Assembly (NCBI RefSeq): GCF_004777465.1 | Contig: NZ_CP038462.1 | Location: forward strand, 2,542,001-2,606,000 | Direction of reading: 5' to 3' | DNA from: Nocardioides daphniae | GTDB taxonomy: Bacteria; Actinomycetota; Actinomycetes; Propionibacteriales; Nocardioidaceae | Length of the DNA stretch: 64,000 bases | In this document: piece by piece, positions 18,101-30,349 of the stretch | How the letters are laid out: the number at the start of each line of letters is the position of its first letter | Position numbering within the stretch: the stretch's first letter is position 1 | Made by a program: the position numbers and the translations under genes | The notes under the pieces: generated by a model | What the model was told of the DNA's origin: nothing | Databases searched by the model: none | The model's input: the letters and a program-made list of their open reading frames with translations, nothing else

Positions 18101-18615
18101 GGGTGGTCGGAGAGGTGCTGGACCTCGCGCTGGTGCTCGGCGATGACCCGCTGGGCCAGCTGGAAGCGCGCGGCGTCACCCATGATCCGGATGTCGGCCT
18201 CGTGGCCGATCCGCAGCCCGTGCTCGATGAGCAGGCCGGCCGCGTAGGCGTTGTAGGTCGAGACGGTCGGCTCGAGCAGCTCGGCAGGGCCGCCGTCCTC
18301 GGGCACCTGCCCGCGGTCGAGGCCAGCCCTGGCCAGCGCTGCGCGGATCCGGTGCGAGAGCTCGGCGGTGGCCTTGGTGGTGAAGGTCAGTCCGAGGACC
18401 TCGTCGGGCGCGACGAACCCGTTGGCGACCAGGTAGATGACGCGGGCCGACATCAGCTCCGTCTTGCCGGAGCCGGCGCCGGCGATGACCACCCCGGGCG
18501 CCGGCGGCGCGCTGATCGCCTCCCACTGCTGGTCGGAGACCGTGAAGGAGGCGCCGGTGACGGCCCGCAGGTCGGCCGGCGAGGCGATGCGGGTCGTGGG
18601 CTGGTGGGCGCTCAA
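15191..18615 (-). CDS. adnB: AdnB: UvrD-like helicase-nuclease subunit (apparent frameshift near 17704)
   Basis: About 1140 residues. Walker A is GAGSGKT (46-52), with LLDEYQDTSVAQ, GDPNQAIYGWRGAS, LLTVHRSKGLEYDVVFMIG and VAFTRARHEFVVS. The C-terminal RecB-like nuclease shows FLVVDWKTSR and LAVYRVAW. With AdnA it forms the heterodimeric motor-nuclease that resects double-strand breaks in actinobacteria in place of RecBCD. The TTG start at 18615 overlaps the adnA stop (TTGA), so the subunits are translationally coupled. One base missing near LLLAR breaks the frame at about 17704. The C-terminus contains a Pro-Asp repeat (PDPVPDPV). Confidence 0.92.
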
Positions 18616-21600
18616 CTGATCACTCCGGGCTTCGTCGTGGCAGGGCAGAGCGCGGTGAAGGCGCAGAAGTCGCAGTGCTTGCCGCGGATCGCAGCGAACT
18701 GCTCGTCGCGGATCACCCTGGCGGTCTCGGCCAGCTGGCGCTCGGCCAGCAGCCACCCCTCCTCGTCGCGCTCCTGGCGGGCTTGCGCCTGGACCTTGGG
18801 CACGTCCTTGCTCGACGCGCGCAGCTGCCAGAGCTCGGCACCACCGGAGAGGGCCCCCTCCTCGAGGGCGTCGGAGAAGCCACCGTGCTCGACGGCGTAC
18901 TGGTAGATCCCGAGCTGCGGATTCTCCACCAGCGACTTGTCGGTGGGTGGGTACTTGCCGGTCTTGAGGTCGACGACCACGACCCGACCCTGCGCGTCGA
19001 TCTCGAGCCGGTCGGCGAAGCCGCGCAGGTGGACCTGCGACCCGTCAGGCAGGGTCGAGGTGAAGGAGAACGGCACCTCGGTGCCGACCACCCTGCGGGT
19101 GCTGGAGCGGTGGTGGTGAGGAAGCGCTCGATGGCGTTGCGCGCCTCGAGCCGCTCCTTCGCCCGCGACCACGGCGTACGGAAGGGCAGCCTGTCCCAGA
19201 CCCCGTCGACCAGCTCCATCAGGTCGTCGACCTCGGCGTCGGCCATCTCGGGGCGGGTGACGTGCTCGGCGATCTTGTGCACCACGTTGCCGAAGGCTGC
19301 GCCCTGACCGGAGAAGGAGGCGCCCCCGGCCTCGTGCTCGAGGAACCACTTGGCCGGGCAGTCGGCGATCGCCTGGACGGTCGAGGCCGAGACCTTCACC
19401 GGCACCTCGACGTCGCGCACCGGCGCCTCGCTGGCGGTGGTGCCGTTGGTGCCCACCACTGGCGCGGGTCGGCCGCCGGCACGAGCGCACGTCCGTTGAC
19501 CTCCTCCCCCGCAGGGCAGCCAGGCGTCGGGCGGCCGCGGCGCGGAGCACCTCGGGCGTGGCGGGATCGGCGACGGTGCGGCGCAGGTGGGCGACCACCC
19601 CGGCCAGGGTCAGGGGCCGCGACGGCCTGCCCTGCTGGTGGCGCACCAGGACCTCGTCGGCACCGGCCGCGACCTCCTGCGGCGTCGGGCAGAGCTCGTC
19701 GAGGAAGCGGGAGGCGACCTCGCCGTCCTCGTGGGTCGACTGCACCGCGGTCACGACGAGGCGCTCCTTGGCGCGCGTGCAGGCCACGTAGAAGAGTCGT
19801 CTCTCCTCTGCCAGCATCGCGGTCCGCGACGCCTCGTCGACCAGCTCGAGCTCGCCGTAGCGGCTGGCCCCGAGCCGGTCGGCCCCCAGGAGGGTGGCGC
19901 GCGCAGGTCGGGCCAGTTGCCCTCCTGCACGTGCGCCACCACGACCAGGCGCCACTCCAGCCCCTTCGAGCGGTGGGCGGTGAGCAGCCGGACGGCGTCA
20001 CCTCGTACGCCCTTGTCGACGAGCGAGTCGGCCGGGATCTGCTGGGCCTTGACCTCCTCGAGGAAGTTGCGGGCCGAGGTGCGACCACGCTGCTGCTCGG
20101 TGCGCGAGGCGGTGTCGAAGAGGGCGCAGACGGCGTCGAGGTCGCGGTGGGCCCGACGAGCGGCCGCTCCCCCGCGCAGCACGGCGGCGCGCAGGCGGGC
20201 ACCCCACTCGGTGCCGGACCAGACCTGCCACAGCAGCGACTCGACGTCGGCGCCCGCGAGCATTGCCTCGCGGCACTCGCCCAGGAGACCGAGCAGACCC
20301 CGTGCCTTGTCGACGCCCGGACCCTCGAGCCCGTCCAGGAGCTGCGGCGTCACCAGGGCACGGGCCAGCAGGTCGCGGGAGCCGACTGCGGCTCGACGCT
20401 GCTCGACCGCGGCGGTCAGCTCGCGCTGGCGCAGGGCCCGGGCCAAGGACCTGAGCTCGGTGACGCCGAGCCCGGCCAGCGGTGAGAGCAGCAGGGCCTC
20501 GGCGGTCTCGGAGGTGGGCGTCCACTCCTCGTCCTCGACGGAGCGTACGACCGTCTCGAGCGCGGTCAGCAGCTGCTCGGCGGCAGGCTCCTGGCCGAGC
20601 GGGATCTCGTCGGCTGCCACCCGACGGGCACGCCTGCCGCCGTGAGCAGGCGTCGCATGACGGGCAGCGTGCTGCGGCCCGACCGCACCAGCACCGCCAT
20701 GTCGGACCACGCCACGCCGTCGTCGAGGTGGGCGCGGCGCAGCAGGTCGGCGACCCGCTCGGCCTCGGCCCGCTCGCTGTCGTAGGTGAAGACCTCGACC
20801 CGCCCGGGAGGCGCGTCGGGCATGGCGCGAGGTCGGGCGAAGCGCTCACGGGCCTCGGGCGGCAGGGCGCCGGTCAGGGACAGGTTGCGGGCGACCCGGG
20901 TCGCGGCCTCCAGCACCGCCGGACCGAACCGACGGGTGGTGTCGAGCACGACCACCGGTGCCCTCTCGCCCGACCGGGTCAGGAACTCGTCGGGGAAGTC
21001 GAGGATGCCGCGCACCTCGGCGCCGCGGAAGCCGTAGATGGACTGGTGCGGGTCACCCACGGCCACCAGGTTGGCGCCGTCACCGGCCACGGCGCGCAGC
21101 AGCTCGACCTGCCCGGGGTCGGTGTCCTGGTATTCATCGACGAAGACGTGGCGGAACTCCCGGCGCAGGTCGACCGCGTGGGCCCGGGCCTCCATGACGG
21201 CCCGGCGGACCAGGTCGGCGTAGTCGGTCGAGCCGTGGTCGTCGAGGCTGTCGAGGTAGCGCTCGAGGAAGAGTCCGGCGGCCAACAGCTCGGGTGCGGA
21301 CGGGTTCTCCCGGCCGAGGCGGACCAGCTCCTCGTGGTCGGCGCCCTTCTCGCGGGCCCGGCCCAGCACAGCCGCCACCTCGCGGGCGAAGCCTCGCGTG
21401 CCCACGGCCTCCCCCAGGCTCGTCGGCCATCCCAGCGCAGGACGGTGCATCTCGAGCAGCTCGTGCATCATCACGTCGGCCTGCGGTGCGGTGAGCAGCC
21501 GCAACGGCGCCGTGTAGAGCTCGGCTGGGGTGAACCGGCGTACGAGACCGTAGGCGAACGAGTGGAAGGTCATCGACAGCGGGCTCGCCACGGTGCGGCC

Positions 21601-21864
21601 CAGCCGGGCGGTGACCCGGTCACGCAGCTGCTCGGCCGCCTTGCGCGAGAACGTCAGGGCCAGCACCGAGGCAGGGTCAGCCCCTCGCACGTCGATCCGG
21701 TCGACGATCGCCTCGACGAGCGTCGTCGTCTTGCCCGTGCCGGGACCCGCCAGGACCAGGAGCGGCCCACCGGCGTGGTCGACCACGGACCGCTGCGCCG
21801 GGTCCAGCACGGGGACCGGCGTCGCGGTGGCGGGAGGCCTGACGAGGCGCACCTGGGAGCTCAT
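18612..21864 (-). CDS. adnA: AdnA: UvrD-like helicase-nuclease subunit (about five apparent frameshifts)
   Basis: About 1085 residues after repair. The N-terminal motor has AGPGTGKT (39-46), FVDEYQDTDPGQ, VGDPHQSIYGFRGAE, LLTAHRSKGLEWRLVVVAH and YVACTRAKERLVV. The C-terminal nuclease has VVVDLKTGKYPP, with QLGIYQYAV, and iron-sulfur cysteines (an upstream C in IADCPAKWF and the cluster HCDFCAFTALC). It pairs with AdnB for end resection. Breaks lie near 20625, 19905, 19508, 19457 and 19110; at least two are in G runs. A GTG at 21873 is an alternative start. Confidence 0.9.
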
Positions 21865-21917
21865 GCCGACCACCCCATCACACCGCGCCGACAGTTCTGC
21901 ACCGACGCTTCCGGCCC

Positions 21918-22585
21918 TCAGGCGTCGACCGGGCGCTCGTTGTAGGCGCCGGCCTCCTCCTGGCCGCTCAGGAGCTGGATCTCGCGCATGATCGTGTCGG
22001 TCACCTCGCGCCGCAGCCGGCCCAGCGGGGCCGTGCCGACGAGGCCGGTGAAGTCGAGCGGCTCACCGAAGGCGACCCGGACCTTCGCCAGTCGCGGGAG
22101 CGTGGCGCCCACCGGCTGGATCTGCTCGGTCCCGCGCAGGCCCACGGGCACCACCGGCACGCCCGCGGTCAGCGCCAGGTGCGCCACCCCGGTGCGTCCG
22201 CGGTAGAGGCGCCCGTCGCGGCTGCGGGTGCCCTCGGGTAGATCCCGAACGCCTCGCCCCGGCCGAGGACCGACAGCGCGGTGTCGAGGCTGGTCAGCGC
22301 AGCCTTGGTGTCGTCCCGGTCGACCGGCAGCATCCCCAGGCTCTCGAACCAGACCCGGCTGAGCGTGCCCTTGACGCCGGGTCCGTCGAAGTAGTCCGAC
22401 TTCGCCAGGAAGACCACCTTGCGCGGCACCAGGACGGGGATCACGACCGAGTCGACGAAGCTCAGGTGGTTGCTCGCCAGGATGACCGGACCGGTCCGCG
22501 GCACGTTGTCGAGACCGACGACCTCGGGGCGCCACACCGCGCGGGCCAGCGGGGGGACGACGCGGTGCAACACCTCGTACAGCAT
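21918..22585 (-). CDS. 1-acyl-sn-glycerol-3-phosphate acyltransferase family (PlsC-like; apparent frameshift near 22243)
   Basis: About 222 residues. The acyltransferase motif HX4D is NHLSFVD and motif III is YPEGTRSRDG, split by the break. Segments PVVPVGLRGTEQIQP and KVRVAFGEPLDF follow. The family acylates lysophosphatidate or related lysolipids at the membrane face. ATG 22585 (MLYEVLHRVVPPLARAVW) is the natural start. It lies between adnA and the alkyltransferase-like gene on the same strand. Confidence 0.87.
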
Positions 22586-22589
22586 GGGC

Positions 22590-22928
22590 TCATTCTCCTC
22601 CGAGGTCGACGACGGCGTGCGCACGGTCCACGTCCACGCGACCGTCGGCCCGCAGCGGCGTGCCCTCGGCGAGGTACTCGGGCCGGGCACGCCGGGCCAG
22701 GTCGTCGGGCAGCGAGCCGTCGGCCCGCACCACGCGCCACCAGCAGACCGCCGAGCCCTCACGGGCCATCACCTGGGCGACCAGGCGCGGGCCACCGCGT
22801 CCGAGCAGCTCACCGACCACGCTGGCCACGGCGCCGTACGTCGTCACCCGCCCCCGCGGGACCCGCTCCACGCAGCGCAGCACGAGCTCGGCGTAGCCCT
22901 CGAAGCCGGCGTACGCCTCGGGGCCCAC
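22590..22928 (-). CDS. alkyltransferase-like (ATL) DNA-binding protein
   Basis: About 112 residues from GTG 22928. It shows the MGMT DNA-binding domain: VERVPRGRVTTYGAVA, the arginine-finger region and VVRADGSLPDD. Where MGMT has PCHRV, this protein has CWWRVV, so the alkyl-acceptor cysteine is replaced by Trp, as in ATL proteins. ATLs bind O6-alkylguanine and pass it to nucleotide excision repair. The gene corresponds to Rv3204, between adnA and moeB/moeZ. The start is uncertain because no clear ribosome site is visible. Confidence 0.8.
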   Translation of the reverse strand: MGPEAYAGFEGYAELVLRCVERVPRGRVTTYGAVASVVGELLGRGGPRLVAQVMAREGSAVCWWRVVRADGSLPDDLARRARPEYLAEGTPLRADGRVDVDRAHAVVDLGGE

Positions 22929-22951
22929 GGTCGGTCTCGGTGCTGCCGTGC

Positions 22952-24150
22952 TCAGTACGCGGGCTGGCTCTGGTCGATCTGGTTGACCCAGGCCGCGACG
23001 CCACCACCGACGTGGATCGCGTCGGAGTAGCCCGCACCCTTGACGATCGCCAGGCACTCCGCCGACCGGACACCGGTCTTGCAGTAGAGGACCACCTGCT
23101 TGTCGCTGGGCAGCTGCTCCAGCGCCTGGCCGTTGAGGAAGTCACCACGGGTGATCAGCACCGAGCCGGGGATCTCGTTGATCTCGCGCTCGTTCGGCTC
23201 ACGCACGTCCACCAGGACGAAGTCGCGGGTGCCCTCCTCCCGCTCGGCGAGCAGCGTCTCGAGCTGGCGCACCGAGATCGTGGAGTCAGCGGCCGCCTCG
23301 GCGGCCTCGTCGCTGATCGCACCGCAGAAGGTCTCGTAGTCGATGAGGTCGGTGACCGTCGGGTTCTCGCCGCAGAGCGCGCAGCTGGGGTCCTTGCGGA
23401 CCTTGAGCTTGCGGTACTCCATCTCGAGCGCGTCGTAGATCATCAGCTTGCCGATGAGCGGCTCGCCGCCCCGGTCAGCAGCTTGATGGCCTCGGTCGAC
23501 TGGATGGAGCCGACGGAGGCGCAGAGCACGCCCAGCACGCCGCCCTCGGCGCACGAGGGGACCATGCCCGGCGGCGGCGGCTCGGGGTAGAGGCAGCGGT
23601 AGCAGGGCGCGTCGTCGACCAGCGTCGGCGCGAAGACCGAGGCCTGGCCGTCGAAGCGGTAGATCGAGCCCCACACGTACGGGATGCCCATGAAGTACGC
23701 CGCGTCGTTGACCATGTAGCGCGTCGCGAAGTTGTCGGTGCCGTCGACGATCAGGTCGTAGCCGGCGAAGACGTCGCGCACGTTGTCGTTGTCGAGGCGC
23801 ACGTCGTGCACCACGACCTCGACCAGCGGGTTGATCTCGGCGATCGACTCACTCGCCGAGACGGCCTTCGGGCGCCCGATGTCGGACTGCCCGTGGATCA
23901 CCTGCCGCTGGAGGTTGGACTCGTCGACCTCGTCGAACTCGACGATGCCGATCGTGCCGACGCCCGCCGCGGCCAGGTAGAGCAGCGCCGGGGAGCCGAG
24001 CCCTCCGGCGCCGATGACCAGCACCTTCGCGTTCTTGAGCCGCTTCTGCCCGGTCATGCCGACGTCCGGGATGATCAGGTGGCGGCTGTAGCGACGAACC
24101 TCGTCGACGGTCAGCTCGGCGGCTGGCTCGACGAGCGGCGGGACGGTCAC
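22952..24150 (-). CDS. moeZ: adenylyltransferase/sulfurtransferase MoeZ (apparent frameshift near 23465)
   Basis: About 399 residues. The N-terminal E1/ThiF domain has RYSRHLIIPDVG, the nucleotide loop GAGGLGSPALLYLAAAGVG and the DGTDNFATRY motif; zinc cysteines are CYRCL and CALCG. The C-terminal rhodanese domain ends with the active-site loop YCKTGVRS. It adenylates and thiocarboxylates sulfur carriers for molybdopterin, thiamine or cysteine synthesis. Restoring one G at the KLLTG/GEPLIGK junction joins the two parts. The start is GTG 24150 with a GAGGAGT ribosome site. Confidence 0.92.
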
Positions 24151-24334
24151 GGGGACTCCTCGGAGGATCGGGGACGGGCGCGGCTGGGGCGCGTGCACAC
24201 GCGGGCCCGGGGGCTGGGCCGCCACGTGGGAACGCCCGCAGCGGGTCACATTGTTCCCTCCGGGCGGGCGTGGCGCGCCCTCCGGGGGCGCAGAGAGGGG
24301 TTCCGGACCAGTAACATCGCCCGAGACGACCTGA

Positions 24335-24984
<650 letters not shown>

Positions 24985-25057
24985 GGCACCCGGGCTCCGC
25001 CCGTCCCACCCAGTCCCCCGCCGGCTCCGCCGGCACCTGTACGGAAGGAGGCCTCCA

Positions 25058-25273
25058 GTGGAGGTCAAGATCGGCATCCAGAACGCGGCCCGCGAGCTCG
25101 TGGTCGACGTCACCGGGACCCAGGAGGAGATCACCGCCAAGGTGACCGAGGCCGTCCAGGGCGGCACCCTCACCCTCAGCGACGTGCGCGGACGCCTCGT
25201 CCTCGTGCCCGGCGAGAAGATCGCGTACGTCGAGCTCGGCCACGCGAGCACCGGCACCGTCGGCTTCCGCTGA
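25058..25273 (+). CDS. DUF3107 family protein (TB9.4-like)
   Basis: 71 residues: MEVKIGIQNAARELVVDV, then TGTQEEITAKV and KIAYVELGHASTGTVGFR. This matches the DUF3107 family, small ATP-binding-like proteins of unknown role encoded next to the Rv3208-type regulator in actinobacteria. The GTG start at 25058 has an AAGGAGG ribosome site, and a perfect terminator follows. Confidence 0.9.
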   Translation: MEVKIGIQNAARELVVDVTGTQEEITAKVTEAVQGGTLTLSDVRGRLVLVPGEKIAYVELGHASTGTVGFR

Positions 25274-25306
25274 GGCAGGCACGCCGACGGCGTCCCTGGA
25301 CGCAGG

Positions 25307-25338
25307 ACCGGCCTCCACCCGCACGGGTGGAGGCCGGT
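25307..25338 (+). terminator. intrinsic terminator after the DUF3107 gene
   Basis: A perfect 14-bp stem (ACCGGCCTCCACCC / GGGTGGAGGCCGGT) with a GCAC loop, followed by TCTTCGTT. It lies between convergent genes and may serve both. Confidence 0.8.
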
Positions 25339-25356
25339 TCTTCGTTCGCGGGTGGC

Positions 25357-26058
25357 TCAGGCCTCGAGGCCGAGCTCGTCCATCCGCTCGCTGTGACGCT
25401 CGGTGAGGCGGGTGAACATGCGGCCGATCGCTGCCAGGTCGAGGCCCGGGCGGTCGACGCCGCCGGCCAGCAGGGCCGTCATGGCGTCGCGCTCGGCCGC
25501 GATCCGCTGCGCCTGGATCAGCGCCTCCCCCATCAGCCGACGGCCCCACAGGGCCAGGCGGCCACCGAGGCGGTGGTCGGCGGCGATGCCCGCGCGCACC
25601 TTCTCGACGATGAAGGCGGAGCGCTGGGAGTCCTCCAGCGCCTCGGTGATGAGCGCCCGCGTCTCCGGGTCGAGGTAGGCGGCGATCTCCCGGTAGAAGT
25701 CGCGGGCGAGGCCGTCACCGACGTACGCCTTGACGAGCCCCTCGTACCAGTCGGACGGGGCGGTGTGGGCGTGGAAGTCGTCGAGCGCCTGACGGAAGGG
25801 CTCCATCGCCTCGTAGGGGTCGGCGCCCAGCTCGGAGATCCGGTCCTCGAGCTGCGCGAGGTGGGAGAACTCCGACGCGGCCATCGACGACAGGGCGATC
25901 TTGTCGGCCAGGCCGGGGGCCAGCTTGGCGTCGTCGGCGAGGCGCTCGAAGGCGGCCAGCTCGCCGTAGGCGATGGCCCCCAGCAGGTCGACCACGGCCT
26001 CCGCGTACTCGGGATCGGCGAAGGCGCCCTTCGACGCTCCCGGCTGAGATTCAGTCAT
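25357..26058 (-). CDS. ferritin-like diiron protein (MiaE-related fold)
   Basis: 233 residues of four-helix-bundle character. Candidate metal ligands are the Glu in AIAYGELAAFERL, the ExxH in AASEFSHLAQLEDRI and Glu residues in helix 3/4 (ITEALEDSQRS). Homologues are annotated as ferritin-like fold proteins related to tRNA-(ms2io6A)-hydroxylase; in actinobacteria they sit beside the DEAD-box helicase gene, as here (Rv3210c position). The actual substrate is unproven. It is divergent from the helicase gene. Confidence 0.75.
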   Translation of the reverse strand: MTESQPGASKGAFADPEYAEAVVDLLGAIAYGELAAFERLADDAKLAPGLADKIALSSMAASEFSHLAQLEDRISELGADPYEAMEPFRQALDDFHAHTAPSDWYEGLVKAYVGDGLARDFYREIAAYLDPETRALITEALEDSQRSAFIVEKVRAGIAADHRLGGRLALWGRRLMGEALIQAQRIAAERDAMTALLAGGVDRPGLDLAAIGRMFTRLTERHSERMDELGLEA

Positions 26059-26080
26059 GGTCCGACCCTACCGATAGAAT
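26051..26080 (+). promoter_or_regulatory. predicted promoter of the DEAD-box helicase
   Basis: TAGAAT (26075-26080) is a good -10 hexamer, with a weak TTCAGT (26051-26056) 18 bp upstream. It would give a 5' leader of about 160 bases before the GTG at 26245; long leaders are common for cold- or structure-regulated RNA helicases, but no specific element was recognised in it. Confidence 0.35.
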
Positions 26081-26244
26081 GACCGAGATCCGTGCGCGCC
26101 CGAGCGCGCAGGACACGGGTCTCAGGACGGGCCGGCCGACGGCCGCCCGAGCATGTGCGCGGCAGATCGCGGGCGTGGGGGCACGAAATCCCGCCTCCGT
26201 CGAGTCAGCCGCAAGTGCTAGAACTTCGACGAAAGCGACAACGC

Positions 26245-27708
<1,464 letters not shown>

Positions 27709-27721
27709 GCCTCCAGCAGCA

Positions 27722-27761
27722 ACGACCGCAGCCCCCGTCCACGGACGGGGGCTGCGGTCGT
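27722..27761. terminator. intrinsic terminator between the helicase and parA genes
   Basis: A 19-bp perfect stem (ACGACCGCAGCCCCCGTCC and its complement) with a minimal AC loop, 14 bases after the helicase stop and between convergent genes. Confidence 0.8.
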
Positions 27762-27796
27762 CTGCGGCGGTCGTCCGCGGCGTTCTGTCGGCTGCG

Positions 27797-28576
27797 TCAG
27801 CCGTCGCGCCCGGCGCGGACCTCGAGCCACTCGGCGACCTCTCGGTAGGCCTTGGCGCCCTTGCTGCTGCGGGCCGTGGCGAGGATCGAGCGGCCAGCGG
27901 CCGGTGCCTCGGCGAACTTGATCGTCTTGGGGATCGGCGGGCTGACCACGTCGAGGTCGTAGGTGTCGGCGATGGTCTCCAGCACGGCCCGGGCGTGGCC
28001 GGTGCGGCCGTCGTACATCGTCGGCAGCACGCCCCAGACCTGCAGCGAGGGGTTCGTGTGCTCACGTACGTCGTGCACCGTGTCGAGCAGCTGCCCGACG
28101 CCGCGGTGCGCCAAGGTCTCGCACTGCAGCGGGACCACGAGGCCGTCGGCCGCGGTGAGCGCGGCGACCGTGAGCACGCCCAGGGTGGGCGGGCAGTCGA
28201 GGATCACCCAGTCGTAGGTGATTCCGTCGGCGGCCAGCGCGTCCAGCAGCGTCGCGACCAGGCGCTCGCGCCCGGCCACCCCGGCGACCTCGGTCTCGAT
28301 GCGGGCCAGCTCGATGGTCGCCGGCACGAGGTCGGGCCCGTCCTCGGTGCCGACGAGCACGTCAGCGGCCCGGGCCGTGCCGGCCATCACGTCGTGCACC
28401 GACGCCTCGAGGTCCTCGGGGTCGAGACCCAGCGAGAAGGTCAGGCAGGCCTGCGGGTCCAGGTCGACCAGCAGCACCGAGTGGCCTCGTTCGGCCAGGG
28501 CGGCACCCAGGGTCGCCACGGACGTGGTCTTGGCCACGCCACCCTTCTGGTTGGCTAGGGCAATCGTCGTCGTCAT
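27797..28576 (-). CDS. ParA family ATPase (Rv3213c-like)
   Basis: 259 residues. The deviant Walker A is KGGVAKTT (11-18), Walker A' is LLVDLDPQACLT and Walker B is VILDCPPTLG. No parB is adjacent, so this is an orphan MinD/ParA-type ATPase that probably positions a cellular cargo rather than partitioning a plasmid. The conserved location after the DEAD-box helicase matches Rv3213c in mycobacteria. Confidence 0.9.
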   Translation of the reverse strand: MTTTIALANQKGGVAKTTSVATLGAALAERGHSVLLVDLDPQACLTFSLGLDPEDLEASVHDVMAGTARAADVLVGTEDGPDLVPATIELARIETEVAGVAGRERLVATLLDALAADGITYDWVILDCPPTLGVLTVAALTAADGLVVPLQCETLAHRGVGQLLDTVHDVREHTNPSLQVWGVLPTMYDGRTGHARAVLETIADTYDLDVVSPPIPKTIKFAEAPAAGRSILATARSSKGAKAYREVAEWLEVRAGRDG

Positions 28577-28634
28577 CGGTGCCCATCATGCCGGTCGACG
28601 AGCCTCCTGACCCGAACGACTCGAAAAGGTGACC

Positions 28635-29399
28635 ATGGGAATCTCCACCGCACTCGTGACCGGCCCCACCGCCGGGATCGGCCGCTCCTTCGCCCACCAG
28701 CTCGCCGCTCGCGGCCACGACCTCGTCCTGGTCGCGCGCGACCGGGAGCGGCTCGAGGCGGAGGCCGAGGACCTGCGCCGGCGCCACGGCATCGAGGTCG
28801 ATGTCCTCGTGGCCGACCTCACCGACCGGGCCCAGCTGGCCCGGGTCGAGGCCCGGCTCAAGGAGACCGAGCGACCGGTCGACCTGCTCGTCAACAACGC
28901 CGGCTTCGGCCTCAAGGGGCGCTTCGCGGACAACGACGTGGAGGCCGAGCAGGCGATGCTGGACGTGCTCGTCACCGCCGTGATGCGCCTGAGCCATGCC
29001 GCCTTCGCAGCCATGTCGGCCCGGGGTCACGGCGGGGTCATCAACGTCTCCAGCGTGGCGGCCTTCCTCCCGCGCGGCACCTACTCGGCAGCCAAGTCGT
29101 GTGGGTGAACTCGTTCGGTGAGTGGGCGGCCGAGGAGTACCGCCCGGCTGGTCTCACCGTCACCACGCTCTGCCCGGGCTTCACGAAGACCGAGTTCCAC
29201 GAGCGCATGGACGTCAGTCGTGACTCGGCCCCGTCGTTCCTGTGGCTGGACGCCGACGACCTGGTCCGTCAGGCGCTGAAGGACCACGACGCCGGCAAGG
29301 TGTTCTCGATCCCCGGCGCAGTACAAGGTGGTCGCCGGGGTCACCCGCGTGGTGCCGACCCGCCTGCTGCAGAAGTTCCAGTCGCTCGGACGACGCTGA
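28635..29399 (+). CDS. short-chain dehydrogenase/reductase (apparent frameshifts near 29097 and 29322)
   Basis: About 254 residues. The cofactor loop is [14 protein letters not shown], followed by [14 protein letters not shown] and the catalytic Ser/Tyr/Lys region [22 protein letters not shown]. After one missing G the frame continues [12 protein letters not shown] and [16 protein letters not shown]; a second break leads to the C-terminus [18 protein letters not shown](P)-dependent oxidoreductase of unknown substrate. GTG 28629 is an alternative start. Its 3' end overlaps the convergent PHP gene. Confidence 0.85.
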
Positions 29400-30287
29400 G
29401 GCTCGCCGGGTTGTCCGGGTGGCAAGCGCCTCGGCCTGCCGCCCGGGCGGCCCGGGTGGCGTGGGCGAGCAGCCGTTCGTACTCCTCGACCGCCGTGGTG
29501 TGGCACCCCAGGTCGTGCCCGATCTTCCCGCTCCCGTGGTGGTCGCTGCCCCCGGTCACGACCAGGTCGACCTCGCGCGCCACGTCACGCAACGCGCGGC
29601 GCTGCTCAGGGCTGTGGTCCTCGTGGTCGACCTCGACCCCCACCAGGCCGTGCGCGCGCAGCTCGGCGAACCCCTCGACGTCGAGGGCGCCGGGCCGGCC
29701 GCGCCCCCACGGGTGCGCGACGACGCTCACCCCGCCCGCCTCGGTGACCAGTCCGAGCACGTCGACGAGGTCGGCGCCCGTACGCGGCACGAAGGCCGGG
29801 CGGCCCGACTGCAGGTAGGTGGTCATCGCCTCGGTGCGGGTGGCCGAGACCCCGCCGCCACCATCGCGTCGGCCACGTGCGGGCGTCCCGGGGCAGCGGT
29901 GCGAGGGGCAACGGCCAGCACGTCGTCGAGGTCGAGCTCGATCCCGAGCGCGTGGAGCTTGGCCAGGATCCGGGGCACCCGCTCGCGCCGCGAGCGCAGC
30001 ACGGCGTCGAGCCGCTCCAGCAGACCCGGGTGCCGGGGGTCGGGCAGGTAGACGAGCAGGTGCACGCTGCGGCCGCGCCAGAAGGTGCTGACCTCCATGC
30101 CGGGCACCAGGACGAGGCCGACCTCGTCGGCCGCCCGTTGGGCCTCGGCCCAGCCGCCCGAGGTGTCGTGGTCGGTGAGCGCCAGCACGTCGAGCCCTGC
30201 CCGAGCTGCGGCGTGCACCACCTGCGTCGGGCTCTGCGTCCCGTCGCTCACGGTGCTGTGGCTGTGCAGGTCGATGCGCACGGCCAC
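29341..30287 (-). CDS. PHP-domain phosphoesterase (RNase AM / nucleoside-bisphosphate phosphatase-like; apparent frameshift near 29855)
   Basis: About 300 residues. PHP ligands are evident: RIDLHSHSTVSDGTQ, LALTDHDTSGG, PGMEVSTFW, then in the next frame VVAHPWGRG and VTGGSDHHGSGK. The domain order matches YciV/RNase AM proteins that trim 5' ends of short RNAs or hydrolyse 3',5'-bisphosphates. The C-terminal 30 residues ([13 protein letters not shown]...) look unlike the family and run 59 bp into the convergent SDR gene, so another indel may hide the real stop near 29400. Confidence 0.82.
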
Positions 30288-30349
30288 AGGCTATCGGGGG
30301 TCGACCACCCGAGCGGGCGGTCGACCTTCCCGACAGCCGGGCGATCCGG

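Noticed and set aside
13457..23000. Phage-defence island (helicase-nucleases, polymerase, PHP protein)
   Set aside because: AdnA/AdnB and UvrD2 are standard actinobacterial repair enzymes in conserved order, with no defence-specific partner or mobile-element context.
26059..26244. Small ORF between the ferritin-like gene and the helicase (ATG 26079)
   Set aside because: Sixty codons without motifs starting on the predicted -10 element; best read as helicase leader sequence.
27797..28576. Plasmid or phage partition locus
   Set aside because: The ParA-like gene has no ParB partner or centromere repeats and matches the chromosomal Rv3213c position.
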